64,000 nucleotides of DNA from Sphingobacterium sp. CZ-2 (GTDB lineage Bacteria > Bacteroidota > Bacteroidia > Sphingobacteriales > Sphingobacteriaceae): positions 2,418,001 to 2,482,000 of the forward strand of contig NZ_CP038159.1 in assembly GCF_004526235.1 (NCBI RefSeq), written 5' to 3'. Each line of letters starts with the position of its first letter. Position 1 is the stretch's first letter. The notes beneath the pieces are model-generated. The model did not search any database, was not told where the DNA came from, and saw only the letters and a list, made by a program, of their open reading frames with translations. Made by a program: the position numbers and the translations under genes. Of this stretch, positions 17,002 through 26,197 are shown one piece after another.

Positions 17002-19830
17002 ATGTTTAAAGTTACTAAACTTACTTTTTTAATATCATTCTTTATTTTCATTGCGGCAGCAGCACATGCCCAATCTGGAAAAGTAAGCGGAACAATTAGA
17101 GATGATGCTGGTAATGCCCCTTTAGCAAATGCTACGATTTCGGTACCAAACCTATCATCCACCAATTCTGATTTCGAAGGTGATTATACGTTAGAATTAC
17201 CAGCTGGAAATCATACCTTAACGGTAAAATATCTTGGGTATGCCCCAAAAGAAATTAAAGATGTTGTTGTAAAACAAGGTCAAGTCGTGCAAGTGGATGT
17301 AACCTTATCCGGTGAATCCAATGCGATCAGTGAGGTTGTAGTAACTGTGTCTGCTCGTAAAAATACGGAAGCATCGGTATTAAATATGCAGAAAAACGCT
17401 GGAGTCTTAATGGACGGTCTTTCTTCACAATCTATCAAAAGAAGTGGTTCTTCAGATATTGCTGCGGCAGTTAAGGCTGTTCCAGGAGTATCTGTTCAAG
17501 ATGGCAAATACGTCTTTGTTAGGGGGTTAGGAGATCGATATTCAAAATCCATTCTAAATGGTGTAGATATTCCAGGATTGGATCCAGATAAGAACACAGT
17601 TCAAATGGATATCTTCCCTACTAATATTTTGGAAAATGTTATCGTTTATAAATCAGCTTCTGCTGAGCTACCTGCTGATTTTACAGGTGGGGTAGTAGAT
17701 ATTGTAACAAAAGATTTTCCATCACAAAAACAAATGGGAGTTAGCTTCTCGCTAGGAGTCAACCCTGATATGAGTTTTAATGATAATTACTTAAATTACA
17801 AAGGTGGTAAAACTGATTTTCTAGGTTTTGATGATGGTAATAGAAAACTACATGTAAACCCAAAAGAAGATCTTCCAAGACCAACTTCAGCAGATAATAG
17901 TGGTATTGAAGCTATTACAAAAACCTTTAATCCTTTAATGGCCCCAAAAACAAGTACTAGCTTACCTAATTTTTCATTAGGTTACTATTTTGGAAACCAA
18001 TACCAGGTAGGTGAAAACAAGTTGGGTTTAATTGCTTCTATCGATTATCGTAACTCTACGGAATTCTATCAAAATTTTAGGAATGGAATCTATCAAAAAC
18101 CTCAAGAACGTACAGAGTTCGAGATCTTACCTGATAGAACGCAATTCGGTAATTTAGGTTCTAATAATGTTTTATTATCTGGATTACTGGGATTAACTTA
18201 TAAAACGGAAAAATCTAAATATTCCCTTAACCTTTTGAGCATTACCAATGGACAATCAAGTGCCGCGGTTTTTGACCAAGAAACTAGAATTTCTAATGTG
18301 ATCAATACACAAAAGCAGAATTTGGAATATACCCAAAGAAACGTTACGAATTTGTTGTTGAGTGGAAAGCATAGTAATGAAGATGCTAGCTTTTTAACGG
18401 AATGGAAAGTTTCTCCAACCATCTCACATGTGAATGACAAAGATATTCGTTCGACTACTTTTGTGAAAAATTCAGATGGTTCCATGTCCATCAATACGGA
18501 TGCTGGATTGCCTAATAGAATTTGGAGAAACCTAAAAGAAGTAAATCTTGTCAACAAAGTTGATTTTATCAAAAAACATCAACTGTTCGATAATGCTGCC
18601 CAATTGAAATTTGGTGGATTATATAGCTTTAAGAAAAGAGATTATAGTATCCCTACCTACCAGATCATGAATCTGAATGTGAACACCAGGGATTTGAATG
18701 GAGATCCAAACCAAATCTTAACACCAGAGAATATCTGGACCGTGGATTCTAATTCAGGATACTATTTTAGTGGAAGGTCACAACCACAAAACCAGTTTGA
18801 TGCTACGCAACATACGTTAGCGGCTTATGTGTCATCTGAATTCAAACCAATGGAAAAATTAAGAGCCATTGTAGGTTTAAGAGGTGAAAAATATTTGACC
18901 TTATTTAATGGTACAAACAGCATGGCTTCTGAAGTTTATGATAATAAAAAAACCATTGATAAACTTGATTTATTTCCATCTGTTAACTTGATTTATGGGG
19001 TTCAAGAGAACCAAAACCTAAGGGTTTCTTACTCTAGAACAACCGCTCGTCCTTCATTCAAAGAACTTTCTGTTGTACAGATCCCAGATTTATTAACAGG
19101 AGTTATGTTTTTAGGTAACATCAATTTAGTTCCTACTTATATCAACAATTTGGATTTAAGATATGAGATGTTTGGGAATGCCGCACAGATGTTTGCCGTA
19201 AGTGCATTCTACAAAAAGTTCAAAGATCCTATTGAATTAGTGGCTTATTCATTCGAGTCTCCAGAAAACTTTACACCAAGAAATGCTCCTAGTGCAGAAG
19301 TATATGGTTTGGAATTTGAAGCTAGAAAAAACTTTGGATTTATTTCTGAAGACCTTACAGGCCTAAGCTTAAATGCGAACGTATCTATCATCAAATCTAA
19401 AATTGATATGAGCAAGGTTGAAGGCGGTGAATACCAATCAAGGCAACAATTTGCTAGAGAAGGTGAAACCATCGAAGATAGCCGCGTATTGCAAGGACAG
19501 TCTCCATATTTGATCAATGCTGGATTGAACTACAACAGCACCACATTAGGTTTGGAAACTGGAATCTTTTACAATGTTCAAGGAAAGACATTAGAAGTGG
19601 TTGGTTTTGGAAAGAACTCCGATGTATATGTTCAACCGTTTCACAGTCTGAATTTCAATTTGTCGAAAAAACTAGGTCAAGCTCAAAGAAACGTCCTAAG
19701 AGTAAGTGCAGAAAATATCTTAGGAGCTGAGAAGAAAAGTATCTATGAGTCCTATGGATCTGCTGATAAGGAGTTTTTATTTAGAGCTCCAGGAAGAACA
19801 TTCACTGTAGGATATTCTTACAATTTCTAA
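17002..19830 (+). CDS. TonB-dependent outer-membrane receptor with carboxypeptidase-like domain
   Basis: A 942-residue outer-membrane barrel. A signal peptide (about 1-23, ending AHAQ) is followed by a carboxypeptidase D regulatory-like beta-sandwich (about 27-110), a plug domain with VPGVSVQDGKYVFVRGLGDR and a FTGGVVDIVTKDFP segment, then the 22-strand barrel ending in an aromatic residue (GYSYNF). The substrate is unknown. The gene is preceded by a terminator after a partner lipoprotein gene, so the two likely act together at the cell surface. It is followed by an IS element 28 nt after its stop codon, which may have displaced its native terminator. Confidence 0.93.
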   Translation: MFKVTKLTFLISFFIFIAAAAHAQSGKVSGTIRDDAGNAPLANATISVPNLSSTNSDFEGDYTLELPAGNHTLTVKYLGYAPKEIKDVVVKQGQVVQVDVTLSGESNAISEVVVTVSARKNTEASVLNMQKNAGVLMDGLSSQSIKRSGSSDIAAAVKAVPGVSVQDGKYVFVRGLGDRYSKSILNGVDIPGLDPDKNTVQMDIFPTNILENVIVYKSASAELPADFTGGVVDIVTKDFPSQKQMGVSFSLGVNPDMSFNDNYLNYKGGKTDFLGFDDGNRKLHVNPKEDLPRPTSADNSGIEAITKTFNPLMAPKTSTSLPNFSLGYYFGNQYQVGENKLGLIASIDYRNSTEFYQNFRNGIYQKPQERTEFEILPDRTQFGNLGSNNVLLSGLLGLTYKTEKSKYSLNLLSITNGQSSAAVFDQETRISNVINTQKQNLEYTQRNVTNLLLSGKHSNEDASFLTEWKVSPTISHVNDKDIRSTTFVKNSDGSMSINTDAGLPNRIWRNLKEVNLVNKVDFIKKHQLFDNAAQLKFGGLYSFKKRDYSIPTYQIMNLNVNTRDLNGDPNQILTPENIWTVDSNSGYYFSGRSQPQNQFDATQHTLAAYVSSEFKPMEKLRAIVGLRGEKYLTLFNGTNSMASEVYDNKKTIDKLDLFPSVNLIYGVQENQNLRVSYSRTTARPSFKELSVVQIPDLLTGVMFLGNINLVPTYINNLDLRYEMFGNAAQMFAVSAFYKKFKDPIELVAYSFESPENFTPRNAPSAEVYGLEFEARKNFGFISEDLTGLSLNANVSIIKSKIDMSKVEGGEYQSRQQFAREGETIEDSRVLQGQSPYLINAGLNYNSTTLGLETGIFYNVQGKTLEVVGFGKNSDVYVQPFHSLNFNLSKKLGQAQRNVLRVSAENILGAEKKSIYESYGSADKEFLFRAPGRTFTVGYSYNF

Positions 19831-19890
19831 GAAGACGAAAATAATATCGCATAAAAAAGAGGCTGTCTAAAAAGGTCTCTTAAAAGAGAA

Positions 19891-19919
19891 CCCCGTCATT
19901 AAAAAATGGCGGGGTTTTT
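19891..19919 (+). terminator. Terminator just inside the left end of the IS
   Basis: A 10-bp stem CCCCGTCATT (19891-19900) / AATGGCGGGG (19905-19914) with one G-T pair is followed by T5. It lies between the left inverted repeat and the transposase start, so it would block outside transcription entering the transposase gene and may also end the TonB receptor transcript. Confidence 0.8.
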
Positions 19920-19970
19920 CTGTTTTTTGTCCTCAAGATTTTGTATCTTAAGGTGCAACCAAAAAACAAT

Positions 19971-21599
19971 ATGGCAAACATACAATTCAAAGCGCTTCCA
20001 TCCAATAGTCCTAGTCTTTTTCCTGAGAATATTTTAGACCGTATCCCCTTGCACCATCCTGTTCGGTTGGTGAGCCAGGTTGTTGACCAGTTGGATCTGG
20101 AACATATCATCCGTCAGTATAAAGGAGGGGGAACGACCAGTTTCCATCCCAGGATGCTCATTAAGGTACTGTTCTACGCGTATCTGAGCAATATCTATTC
20201 TTGCCGCAAGATCGAGCGCGCCCTGCACGAGAACATCCATTTCATGTGGCTTTCGGGCAACAGTACACCGGATTACCGTACGATCAATTATTTCAGGGGA
20301 AAGCGTCTTAAGGGACAGATACAGGAGCTGTTTGCCAGTATCGTTCGGATGCTGCATGATATGGAGTATGTCAGCCTGAAAGTCCAGTATGTAGATGGTA
20401 CCAAGATCGAATCGGCCGCCGGTCGTTATACCTTCGTTTGGAAGAAATCGATCGAGAAGAACAAGATAAAGCTGGAGGCGAACATCGCTTCGGTCCTTTC
20501 GGATATCGATGCACAGATCAGCCGGGACCAATCTTCATTAGGGGATCAGCAGGTCAGCAAGGCCATCGATAGTGCCCAGCTGAGGGAAAAGATCAAATCG
20601 ATCAATGCCAAGCTCAAAGGAGTGGATAGATCTACCGATAGGCAGCTGAGGAAGCTTGAAGACGACTATCTGCCCCGACTGGAGAAATATGAGGAGCAAC
20701 TGGAAGTACTGGGAGATCGCAATAGTTATAGCAAGACCGATACCGATGCCGTGTTTATGCGGATGAAAGAGGACCACATGAAAAATGGCCAGCTTAAACC
20801 GGCCTACAATACCCAGATCAGCACCGAAGAGCAGTTCATCACCCATTATAGCATCCATCAAACGGCCGCAGATACCACAACCCTGCCCGAACACCTGGAA
20901 GGCTTTGAGTCCCATTACGGAAAACAGAGTGAATCCATCGTCGCAGATGCCGGATATGGTAGCGAGCAGAACTACGAGCTGATGGAAGGACAGGGTATAA
21001 CCGCTTTTGTGAAGTACAATTACTTCCATATGGAACAGAAGCGCAAGGATAAACAGGATCCTTTTTCGGTACAGAACCTATATTACAACCAGCAGGAGGA
21101 CTTTTATGTGTGTCCGGCAGGACAGAAGCTCAGCTTTATCGGTCATGCAACCAGAGTCAGTGCCAACGGATACACTGCCCAGGTCAGCTGTTACCAGGCT
21201 CGGCGATGTGAGGGCTGCCCGATGCGCAGTGGGTGCCATAAAGCTAAAGGCGATCGGCTCATTGAAGTGAACCACAGGCTCAATAAGCTCAAGGATAAAG
21301 CCCGGGAAAGACTGCTGTCGGAAGAGGGAATGTACCATCGGAGCAAGCGACCCATAGAAGTGGAAGCTGTATTTGGTCAGATGAAAAGCAACAACAGGTT
21401 TACCCGGTTCACAATGAAAGGACTGGATAAAGTCGCTGTGGAATTCGGTTTGATGGCCATTGCCCATAACCTCAGAAAATGGGCAAAAAAGTGGAAAGAC
21501 AAAGCTTTTATCGGTAAACCAGGTGGCAAAAACTCCCTATTTGCGATAAATCAAGCCATCAACATGCTGAAAAGTACAAAACATCGACTTGCAGCCTAA
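19971..21599 (+). CDS. IS1182-family DDE transposase
   Basis: From the ATG at 19971 (MANIQFKALPSNSPSLFPEN) the protein has about 542 residues; the frame is open 30 nt upstream, but that start adds unrelated residues. The N-terminal DUF772-type region (RMLIKVLFYAYLSNIYSCRKIE) and the DDE catalytic core with YVDGTKIES, VADAGYGSEQN and VEAVFGQMK are visible, and a Cys cluster (CEGCPMRSGC) lies before the last acidic residue. No frameshift or stop is seen, so it is probably active. It catalyses cut-and-paste movement of the element. Confidence 0.93.
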   Translation: MANIQFKALPSNSPSLFPENILDRIPLHHPVRLVSQVVDQLDLEHIIRQYKGGGTTSFHPRMLIKVLFYAYLSNIYSCRKIERALHENIHFMWLSGNSTPDYRTINYFRGKRLKGQIQELFASIVRMLHDMEYVSLKVQYVDGTKIESAAGRYTFVWKKSIEKNKIKLEANIASVLSDIDAQISRDQSSLGDQQVSKAIDSAQLREKIKSINAKLKGVDRSTDRQLRKLEDDYLPRLEKYEEQLEVLGDRNSYSKTDTDAVFMRMKEDHMKNGQLKPAYNTQISTEEQFITHYSIHQTAADTTTLPEHLEGFESHYGKQSESIVADAGYGSEQNYELMEGQGITAFVKYNYFHMEQKRKDKQDPFSVQNLYYNQQEDFYVCPAGQKLSFIGHATRVSANGYTAQVSCYQARRCEGCPMRSGCHKAKGDRLIEVNHRLNKLKDKARERLLSEEGMYHRSKRPIEVEAVFGQMKSNNRFTRFTMKGLDKVAVEFGLMAIAHNLRKWAKKWKDKAFIGKPGGKNSLFAINQAINMLKSTKHRLAA

Positions 21600-21645
21600 T
21601 ATTGCTCATGAAATTATAATGGAGCTCCAGAAAGCTATAAAACAG

Positions 21646-21678
21646 AAGAAGGTGCCTTTTTAGACACCTTCTTTTTTT
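21646..21678 (+). terminator. Terminator formed by the right end of the IS
   Basis: A 9-bp stem AAGAAGGTG (21646-21654) / CACCTTCTT (21665-21673) is followed by T (to 21678). The stem overlaps the right inverted repeat, so the transposon end doubles as the transposase terminator. Confidence 0.82.
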
Positions 21679-21711
21679 ATATCTATAAAATAATAAAGAT
21701 TCTTAAAACCC

Positions 21712-23094
21712 TTAATGCCCTTTGAATTCCTCGGCTGCACTTTCCACCTCATGCTTATGCCTAAACAAAACCGCAAATAATATCGCAACAATCAAAGTAT
21801 AAATCGCAAAAGCGATCCAGATATTCTGCCAATCCTTCAATTGGATAACCTGATTAAAAATCCCATTAGAAACCTCAACCCCTTTTTCCTTGATCACATT
21901 TAGCAGGGAAGGGTTATCAGGTGTAGTATCCAAAAATGAAGCTAAACTAGCGCTGTCATTAAAAGATTTTGTATAATACTTATCAATGGCCCATCCGGAA
22001 ACGCGAGAGCCTAGAATCGCCCCAAAACCGTTCGTCATCATCATGAACAAACCCTGCGCCGATGAACGGATCTTATTATCCGTATTGGTCTCCACAAAAA
22101 GAGAACCCGAGATATTGAAAAAATCGAAAGCCATACCATAAACGATACAGGACAGAACGATCATCCAAAGGCCGGAAGAAGGGTTTCCATAAGCGAACAA
22201 GCCAAAACGAAGCACCCAGGCAAACATCGCAATCAACATCACCTGCTTGATCCCGAATTTCTTCAAGAAGAAAGGTATAGCCAGGATAAATACCGTTTCA
22301 GATATCTGGGAAATGGACATGATGATCGTTGAATATTTGATCACAAAAGAGTCCACATATTTGGGGAAGTACTTGAATTCGTCCAGGAATACATCTCCAT
22401 AAGCATTGGTCAGCTGCAGGGCAGCACCCAAGAACATGGAGAAGATAAAGAACAAGGCCATTTTATAATTGGCAAAAAGCTTGAAGGATTCCAGTCCCAA
22501 CATTTGGGTCCAGGAAGCATTCTCCCGGATATGATGCTGTGGAGGACATTTTGGTAGATTAAAAATGGAATATACCGCCAATAAGATGGATCCGCCCGCC
22601 GCAATATAGAACTGTCCTTCCGTGGCTTTGCTACCCGTTAGGTTGGTTAGCCACATAGCCACAATAAATCCGATCGTTCCCCATACCCGGATAGGAGGGA
22701 AGGCCTTGATCAGGTCGTAGTTGGCTTGATTCAATGCGGTATAGGCAATGGAATTGGATAGTGCCAAGGTTGGCATATAGCAGCACATCGCCAATAAGAT
22801 CACGGTGAAAAAGCTGTCCGGATCGGGAACATGCGCCAGGGAAATCAAACAAATGGCATACAAGAAATGCAGGATAATGTAGAGTTTCTCGGCGTTTACC
22901 CATCGATCGGCAATAATCCCGATGATGGTAGGCATGAACAAGGAGGCAATCCCCATAGTGGAGAAAATGGCTCCAAATTCAGTTCCGTCCCAGTTTTTGG
23001 TGCCAAACCAATAATTGGCAATAGTGATTAACCATGCTCCCCAAACAAAGAATTGCAGGAAGTTCATAATGGTCAACCTATGTTTGATAGACAT
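21712..23094 (-). CDS. MFS transporter, nucleoside:H+ symporter (NupG-like) type
   Basis: A 460-residue inner-membrane protein with about 12 hydrophobic helices. The N-terminus RLTIMNFLQFFVWGAWLIT and the segment RVWGTIGFIVAMW are characteristic of the nucleoside:H+ symporter branch (NupG/XapB-like) that is frequent in Bacteroidota. A hydrophilic loop near residues 380-415 precedes the last helices. Substrate specificity cannot be told from the sequence. Convergent with the TonB receptor beyond the IS; the bifunctional nuclease gene lies 31 nt upstream on the same strand. Confidence 0.85.
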   Translation of the reverse strand: MSIKHRLTIMNFLQFFVWGAWLITIANYWFGTKNWDGTEFGAIFSTMGIASLFMPTIIGIIADRWVNAEKLYIILHFLYAICLISLAHVPDPDSFFTVILLAMCCYMPTLALSNSIAYTALNQANYDLIKAFPPIRVWGTIGFIVAMWLTNLTGSKATEGQFYIAAGGSILLAVYSIFNLPKCPPQHHIRENASWTQMLGLESFKLFANYKMALFFIFSMFLGAALQLTNAYGDVFLDEFKYFPKYVDSFVIKYSTIIMSISQISETVFILAIPFFLKKFGIKQVMLIAMFAWVLRFGLFAYGNPSSGLWMIVLSCIVYGMAFDFFNISGSLFVETNTDNKIRSSAQGLFMMMTNGFGAILGSRVSGWAIDKYYTKSFNDSASLASFLDTTPDNPSLLNVIKEKGVEVSNGIFNQVIQLKDWQNIWIAFAIYTLIVAILFAVLFRHKHEVESAAEEFKGH

Positions 23095-23125
23095 ATCGGT
23101 AGATGATATTAGGTTATCGAAAAGA

Positions 23126-23776
23126 TTATGATTTTCGTTTTTCTATTTCGTCCCTGATCTTGGCCGCCGTTTCGTACTGTTCGTTTTCGATGGCTTTTTC
23201 CAGGGTATTTTCCAATTGCTCCAAGGTAAGGGAAGCATAAGGGGATGGTTTGTTTTTGATGGGTTCGGCAGCTGCAGGAGGCTCAGGGTCCTTTTCTGCT
23301 TTAGCTGGCTCATCCTGTTTGTAGTTGCCTACATTTTCGATATTCTCCAAAAAAGCGAAATCATTGCCTTCGATCACGATTCCAGCACTGTTCATGATAA
23401 AATCGTAGGTAAAGATCGGACATTCAAAACGGACGGCCAATGCTACGGCATCCGAAGTACGTGCATCGATCTCCGTCGTGGTAGTACCATCCGAACAGAT
23501 CAATTTGGCAAAGAATATCCCGTCGATCAGGTTATAGATGAGCACTTCTTCCAGTTTGATTTTAAAGGTCTCGGCAAATGTTTTGAACAGATCATGTGTC
23601 AGCGGCCTGCTGGGCGTCATTTTTTCGATCTCCACCGCGATGGATTGCGCCTCGAATCCGCCAATGATAACCGGTAACCTTCTGTTTCCTCCTACTTCTC
23701 CCAAAACCAATGCATAGGCCCCAGACTGCGTCTGGCTATAGGAGAGACCGACAATATCTAACTTGATTTTCTTCAT
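23126..23776 (-). CDS. Bifunctional nuclease family protein (DUF151) with UVR domain
   Basis: A 216-residue protein: DUF151/BFN domain (about 1-135; LPVIIGGFEAQSIAVEIEK and the DARTSDAVALAVRF signature), an acidic Pro-rich linker (about 150-180), and a C-terminal UVR motif of UvrB/UvrC type (about 180-216, LEQLENTLEKAIENEQYETAA). Plant members were reported to have dual RNase/DNase activity; the bacterial role is not settled. The architecture is standard in Bacteroidota. It may share a transcript with the MFS gene downstream. Confidence 0.92.
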   Translation of the reverse strand: MKKIKLDIVGLSYSQTQSGAYALVLGEVGGNRRLPVIIGGFEAQSIAVEIEKMTPSRPLTHDLFKTFAETFKIKLEEVLIYNLIDGIFFAKLICSDGTTTTEIDARTSDAVALAVRFECPIFTYDFIMNSAGIVIEGNDFAFLENIENVGNYKQDEPAKAEKDPEPPAAAEPIKNKPSPYASLTLEQLENTLEKAIENEQYETAAKIRDEIEKRKS

Positions 23777-23820
23777 TAATAACGCGTTAACGGAAATACA
23801 AAGATGCTAATATTAAAAGC

Positions 23821-23859
23821 AAAAAAAAAGTGACCTTGCGTTTTTTTGAGCAAGGCCAC
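23821..23859 (-). terminator. Terminator downstream of etfA
   Basis: On the minus strand a 10-bp stem GTGGCCTTGC / GCAAGGTCAC (23850-23859 and 23830-23839, one G-T pair) is followed by a T9 run (23821-23829). Confidence 0.87.
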
Positions 23860-23880
23860 TCGTTCATTGTTTAGTTTGTT

Positions 23881-24855
23881 TTAGTTGTTTTTCAAGTTTT
23901 TGATCGCCTGAGTCAATTTAGGGACGATTTCAAAGGCATCTCCAACGATTCCATAATCGGCAACCTTGAAGAATGGTGCCTCCGGATCTTTGTTGATCAC
24001 CACGATGGTTTTCGATGAACTCACCCCGGCCAAGTGCTGGATAGCACCGGAAATACCGATAGCGATGTAAAGGTTCGGGCTTACCACGATACCTGTTTGG
24101 CCTACGTGTTCGGAATGAGGTCTCCAACCGGCATCAGAAACGGGCTTCGAACATGCCGTAGCAGCACCCAATACATCCGCCAATTCCTCGATCATGCCCC
24201 AGTTTTCTGGTCCTTTCATTCCTCTTCCTGCAGAAACAACGATCTCTGCTTCCGGAAGCGTCACTTTATCCGTTGCGCGAACGATATCCTTCACTAATAC
24301 ATTGAAATCTGTTGCTTCGATGTTTGGCGTGAAATCCACGATTTCGGCCGAACCTCCAACTTCCTTGACCTCAAATGCATTAGGATTGACCGCAATAACT
24401 TTAACCGCCGATTTGATAACTTCAGTCGCAAAAGCCTTATTGGAAAAAGCGGTCTTTTTAATCTCCATGCTATCGCCTTGGAAGCTTGGAAGATTGATAG
24501 CGCCATCCGCCAATCCAGCATCCAATTTAGCCGCTACACGTGGTGCCAAGCCTTTTCCACTGAAGGAATTCGACAAAACCACCACTTTCGATGATTCTTG
24601 CTGTGCAGCTGATGCGATGATCGATGCATAGGCTTTGTTCACAAAATTCTTTAGGTTCTCTTGATTAGCGTTCAATACCTTGCTAACCCCATATTTCCCT
24701 AATTTTTCCAATTCCGCAGCATCCACGTTTCCAATGGAAAGTGCGGTTACCGAATCCCCTAATTGATCAGCGATTGCTTTAGCATAGGATGCTGCTTCAA
24801 AAGCCGATTTTTTTAAGGTTCCGTCTGTATTTTCGATATATACTAAAATTGCCAT
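23881..24855 (-). CDS. etfA: Electron transfer flavoprotein subunit alpha
   Basis: A 324-residue subunit with an N-terminal ETF alpha/beta-like domain and a C-terminal FAD-binding domain. The FAD signatures are seen in [20 protein letters not shown] and in the C-terminal [16 protein letters not shown], with the final segment [17 protein letters not shown]. The heterodimer carries electrons from acyl-CoA and other dehydrogenases to the respiratory chain. It follows etfB by 19 nt and ends at a strong terminator. Confidence 0.96.
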   Translation of the reverse strand: MAILVYIENTDGTLKKSAFEAASYAKAIADQLGDSVTALSIGNVDAAELEKLGKYGVSKVLNANQENLKNFVNKAYASIIASAAQQESSKVVVLSNSFSGKGLAPRVAAKLDAGLADGAINLPSFQGDSMEIKKTAFSNKAFATEVIKSAVKVIAVNPNAFEVKEVGGSAEIVDFTPNIEATDFNVLVKDIVRATDKVTLPEAEIVVSAGRGMKGPENWGMIEELADVLGAATACSKPVSDAGWRPHSEHVGQTGIVVSPNLYIAIGISGAIQHLAGVSSSKTIVVINKDPEAPFFKVADYGIVGDAFEIVPKLTQAIKNLKNN

Positions 24856-24874
24856 GATAATTTCTTTTTAAGGA

Positions 24875-25606
24875 TTAGATAACTTTTGCCTCGTTGTGTA
24901 ATAATTGAACCAATTGATCGACTTCATCTACCAATTTCACGGCTCCGCGAGGAGCAGGAGATTCAAATTTACTGATGCTCGACAATTCGGCTACTTCAAT
25001 AGGCTCTACAACCTGCAAAGGCTTTGATCTTGCACCCATGATGCCGCGCATATTCGGGATTTTTGGCTCTGCAACACCTTCTGCTGTTCCCACAACAACC
25101 GGAAGAGAAACGGTCAAAACCTCTTTTCCGCCTTCGATCTCGCGATCGATGGTTGCTTCCGTACCTTGTATATCTAATTTTTTGGCGATGGATACCGATG
25201 GAAGATTCAATAATTCACCCAATAATGCCGCCACCTGCGCTCCATTGAAATCAATGGATTCACGACCGGTTAAGATCAGGTCAAATCCTTGCTCTTTGGC
25301 ATATTTAGCGATCTGATTGGCTACGAACCAAGCATCACGCGGTTGGGCGTTGATGCGAACTGCATCATCTGCGCCAATGGCCAACGCCTTACGGATCGTA
25401 GGTTCTGTGGAGGCATCTCCAACATTGATCACCGTTACGGTACCTTTGCCACCTTCTGCCAGCTCCACTGCTTTCGATAAAGCAATCTCATCGTATGGAT
25501 TGATGATGTATTGAACACCGTTGGTATTAAATACCGTGTTATCATTCGTGAATGTTATTTTGGAAGTGGTGTCAGGGACATTACTGATACATACTAATAT
25601 TCTCAT
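24875..25606 (-). CDS. etfB: Electron transfer flavoprotein subunit beta
   Basis: A 243-residue AMP-binding beta subunit starting MRILVCISNVPDTTSKITF. The conserved ESIDFNGAQVAALLGE stretch and the signature region VVVGTAEGVAEPKIPNMRGIMGARSKP are present. First gene of the etfBA operon, driven by a well-formed Bacteroidota promoter at 25624-25654. Used in fatty-acid and amino-acid oxidation. Confidence 0.96.
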   Translation of the reverse strand: MRILVCISNVPDTTSKITFTNDNTVFNTNGVQYIINPYDEIALSKAVELAEGGKGTVTVINVGDASTEPTIRKALAIGADDAVRINAQPRDAWFVANQIAKYAKEQGFDLILTGRESIDFNGAQVAALLGELLNLPSVSIAKKLDIQGTEATIDREIEGGKEVLTVSLPVVVGTAEGVAEPKIPNMRGIMGARSKPLQVVEPIEVAELSSISKFESPAPRGAVKLVDEVDQLVQLLHNEAKVI

Positions 25607-25623
25607 AATTCTAACGTTTTACA

Positions 25624-25654
25624 CAAACCTACTTTTTTTTGTAAGCATTTCAAA
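25624..25654 (-). promoter_or_regulatory. Bacteroidota-type promoter of etfBA
   Basis: Minus-strand TTTG (25651-25654) and TAGGTTTG (25624-25631) are separated by 19 nt, an excellent match to TTTG-N19-TAnnTTTG. The start codon of etfB begins 17 nt downstream, so the leader is about 10 nt. Confidence 0.75.
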
Positions 25655-25691
25655 ACCTTTCCAAAACCAGAGGTCATGGAATTGTCATTTT

Positions 25692-25705
25692 CTATGCTAG
25701 CATAG
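25692..25705. promoter_or_regulatory. Perfect 14-bp palindrome CTATGCTAGCATAG
   Basis: A perfect inverted repeat in the divergent gap between etfB and the TPR gene, upstream of both promoters. It could be a regulator site; no factor is known. Confidence 0.3.
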
Positions 25706-25762
25706 TAATTTTATTCCTTCTTATAGCGCTCCCACGCAATTATTATTTGCTTAACTTTGGGG

Positions 25763-26095
25763 ATGCAAACGCGATTAGATCAACTTAAAGAGTTTTTAAA
25801 GGAGTCTCCACAGGACCCTTTTTTGAAGTATGCCCTGACGATGGAGTACGTGAAAATGCAGGATAACAGCCTAGCTTTAGCCGGATTTGAGGATCTGGTA
25901 GCCGAACATGGGGATTATGTAGGGACTTATTATCATTTCGGGAAGTTTATGGAAGGGCAGGGGGAAAAGGATAAGGCTATTGAAATCTATGAAAAAGGGA
26001 TCGCTGTAGCGCAATCTAAGCGGAATTTCCATGCCTTAGGGGAGCTGAAGAATGCTTTGTTGATGGCACAAGGTCTTCTGGATGAAGACGAGTAA
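25763..26095 (+). CDS. Small tetratricopeptide-repeat protein
   Basis: A 110-residue cytoplasmic protein made almost entirely of TPR-like helices, e.g. DPFLKYALTMEYVKMQ and the GTYYHFGKFMEGQGEKDKAIEIYEKG unit, which fits the TPR consensus. ATG 25763 is preferred to the in-frame TTG at 25757. A TAACTTTG -7-like box (25752-25759) ends 3 nt before the ATG, so the mRNA may be leaderless. TPR proteins are protein-interaction scaffolds; no partner can be named. Confidence 0.82.
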   Translation: MQTRLDQLKEFLKESPQDPFLKYALTMEYVKMQDNSLALAGFEDLVAEHGDYVGTYYHFGKFMEGQGEKDKAIEIYEKGIAVAQSKRNFHALGELKNALLMAQGLLDEDE

Positions 26096-26197
26096 ATGAG
26101 GATGTGTTAATGTTCAAGGGGAAACGGAAATGTTAAATTTTCCTAAACAACCATTTATGGTATCTTTTTTGTTTTTTAAAAGTATATCATAAAAATC

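Larger units (their letters stand above)
19858..21672 (+). mobile_element. Complete IS1182-family insertion sequence
   Basis: Imperfect terminal inverted repeats (16 of 18 matches, core TGTCTAAAAAGG) lie at 19858-19875 and 21655-21672 and are flanked on both sides by an A/T run. The transposase between them is intact. The element sits between the convergent TonB-receptor and MFS genes, interrupting neither. No convincing target duplication is visible. Base composition of the transposase gene looks more GC-rich than the flanks, in line with recent arrival. Confidence 0.9.

Noticed and set aside
20538..21029. Antisense frames in the transposase gene
   Set aside because: They mirror the IS1182 transposase coding strand and carry no domain pattern.
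19853..21680. A target-site duplication around the IS element
   Set aside because: Only A/T runs match on both sides; no convincing direct repeat of fixed length could be shown.
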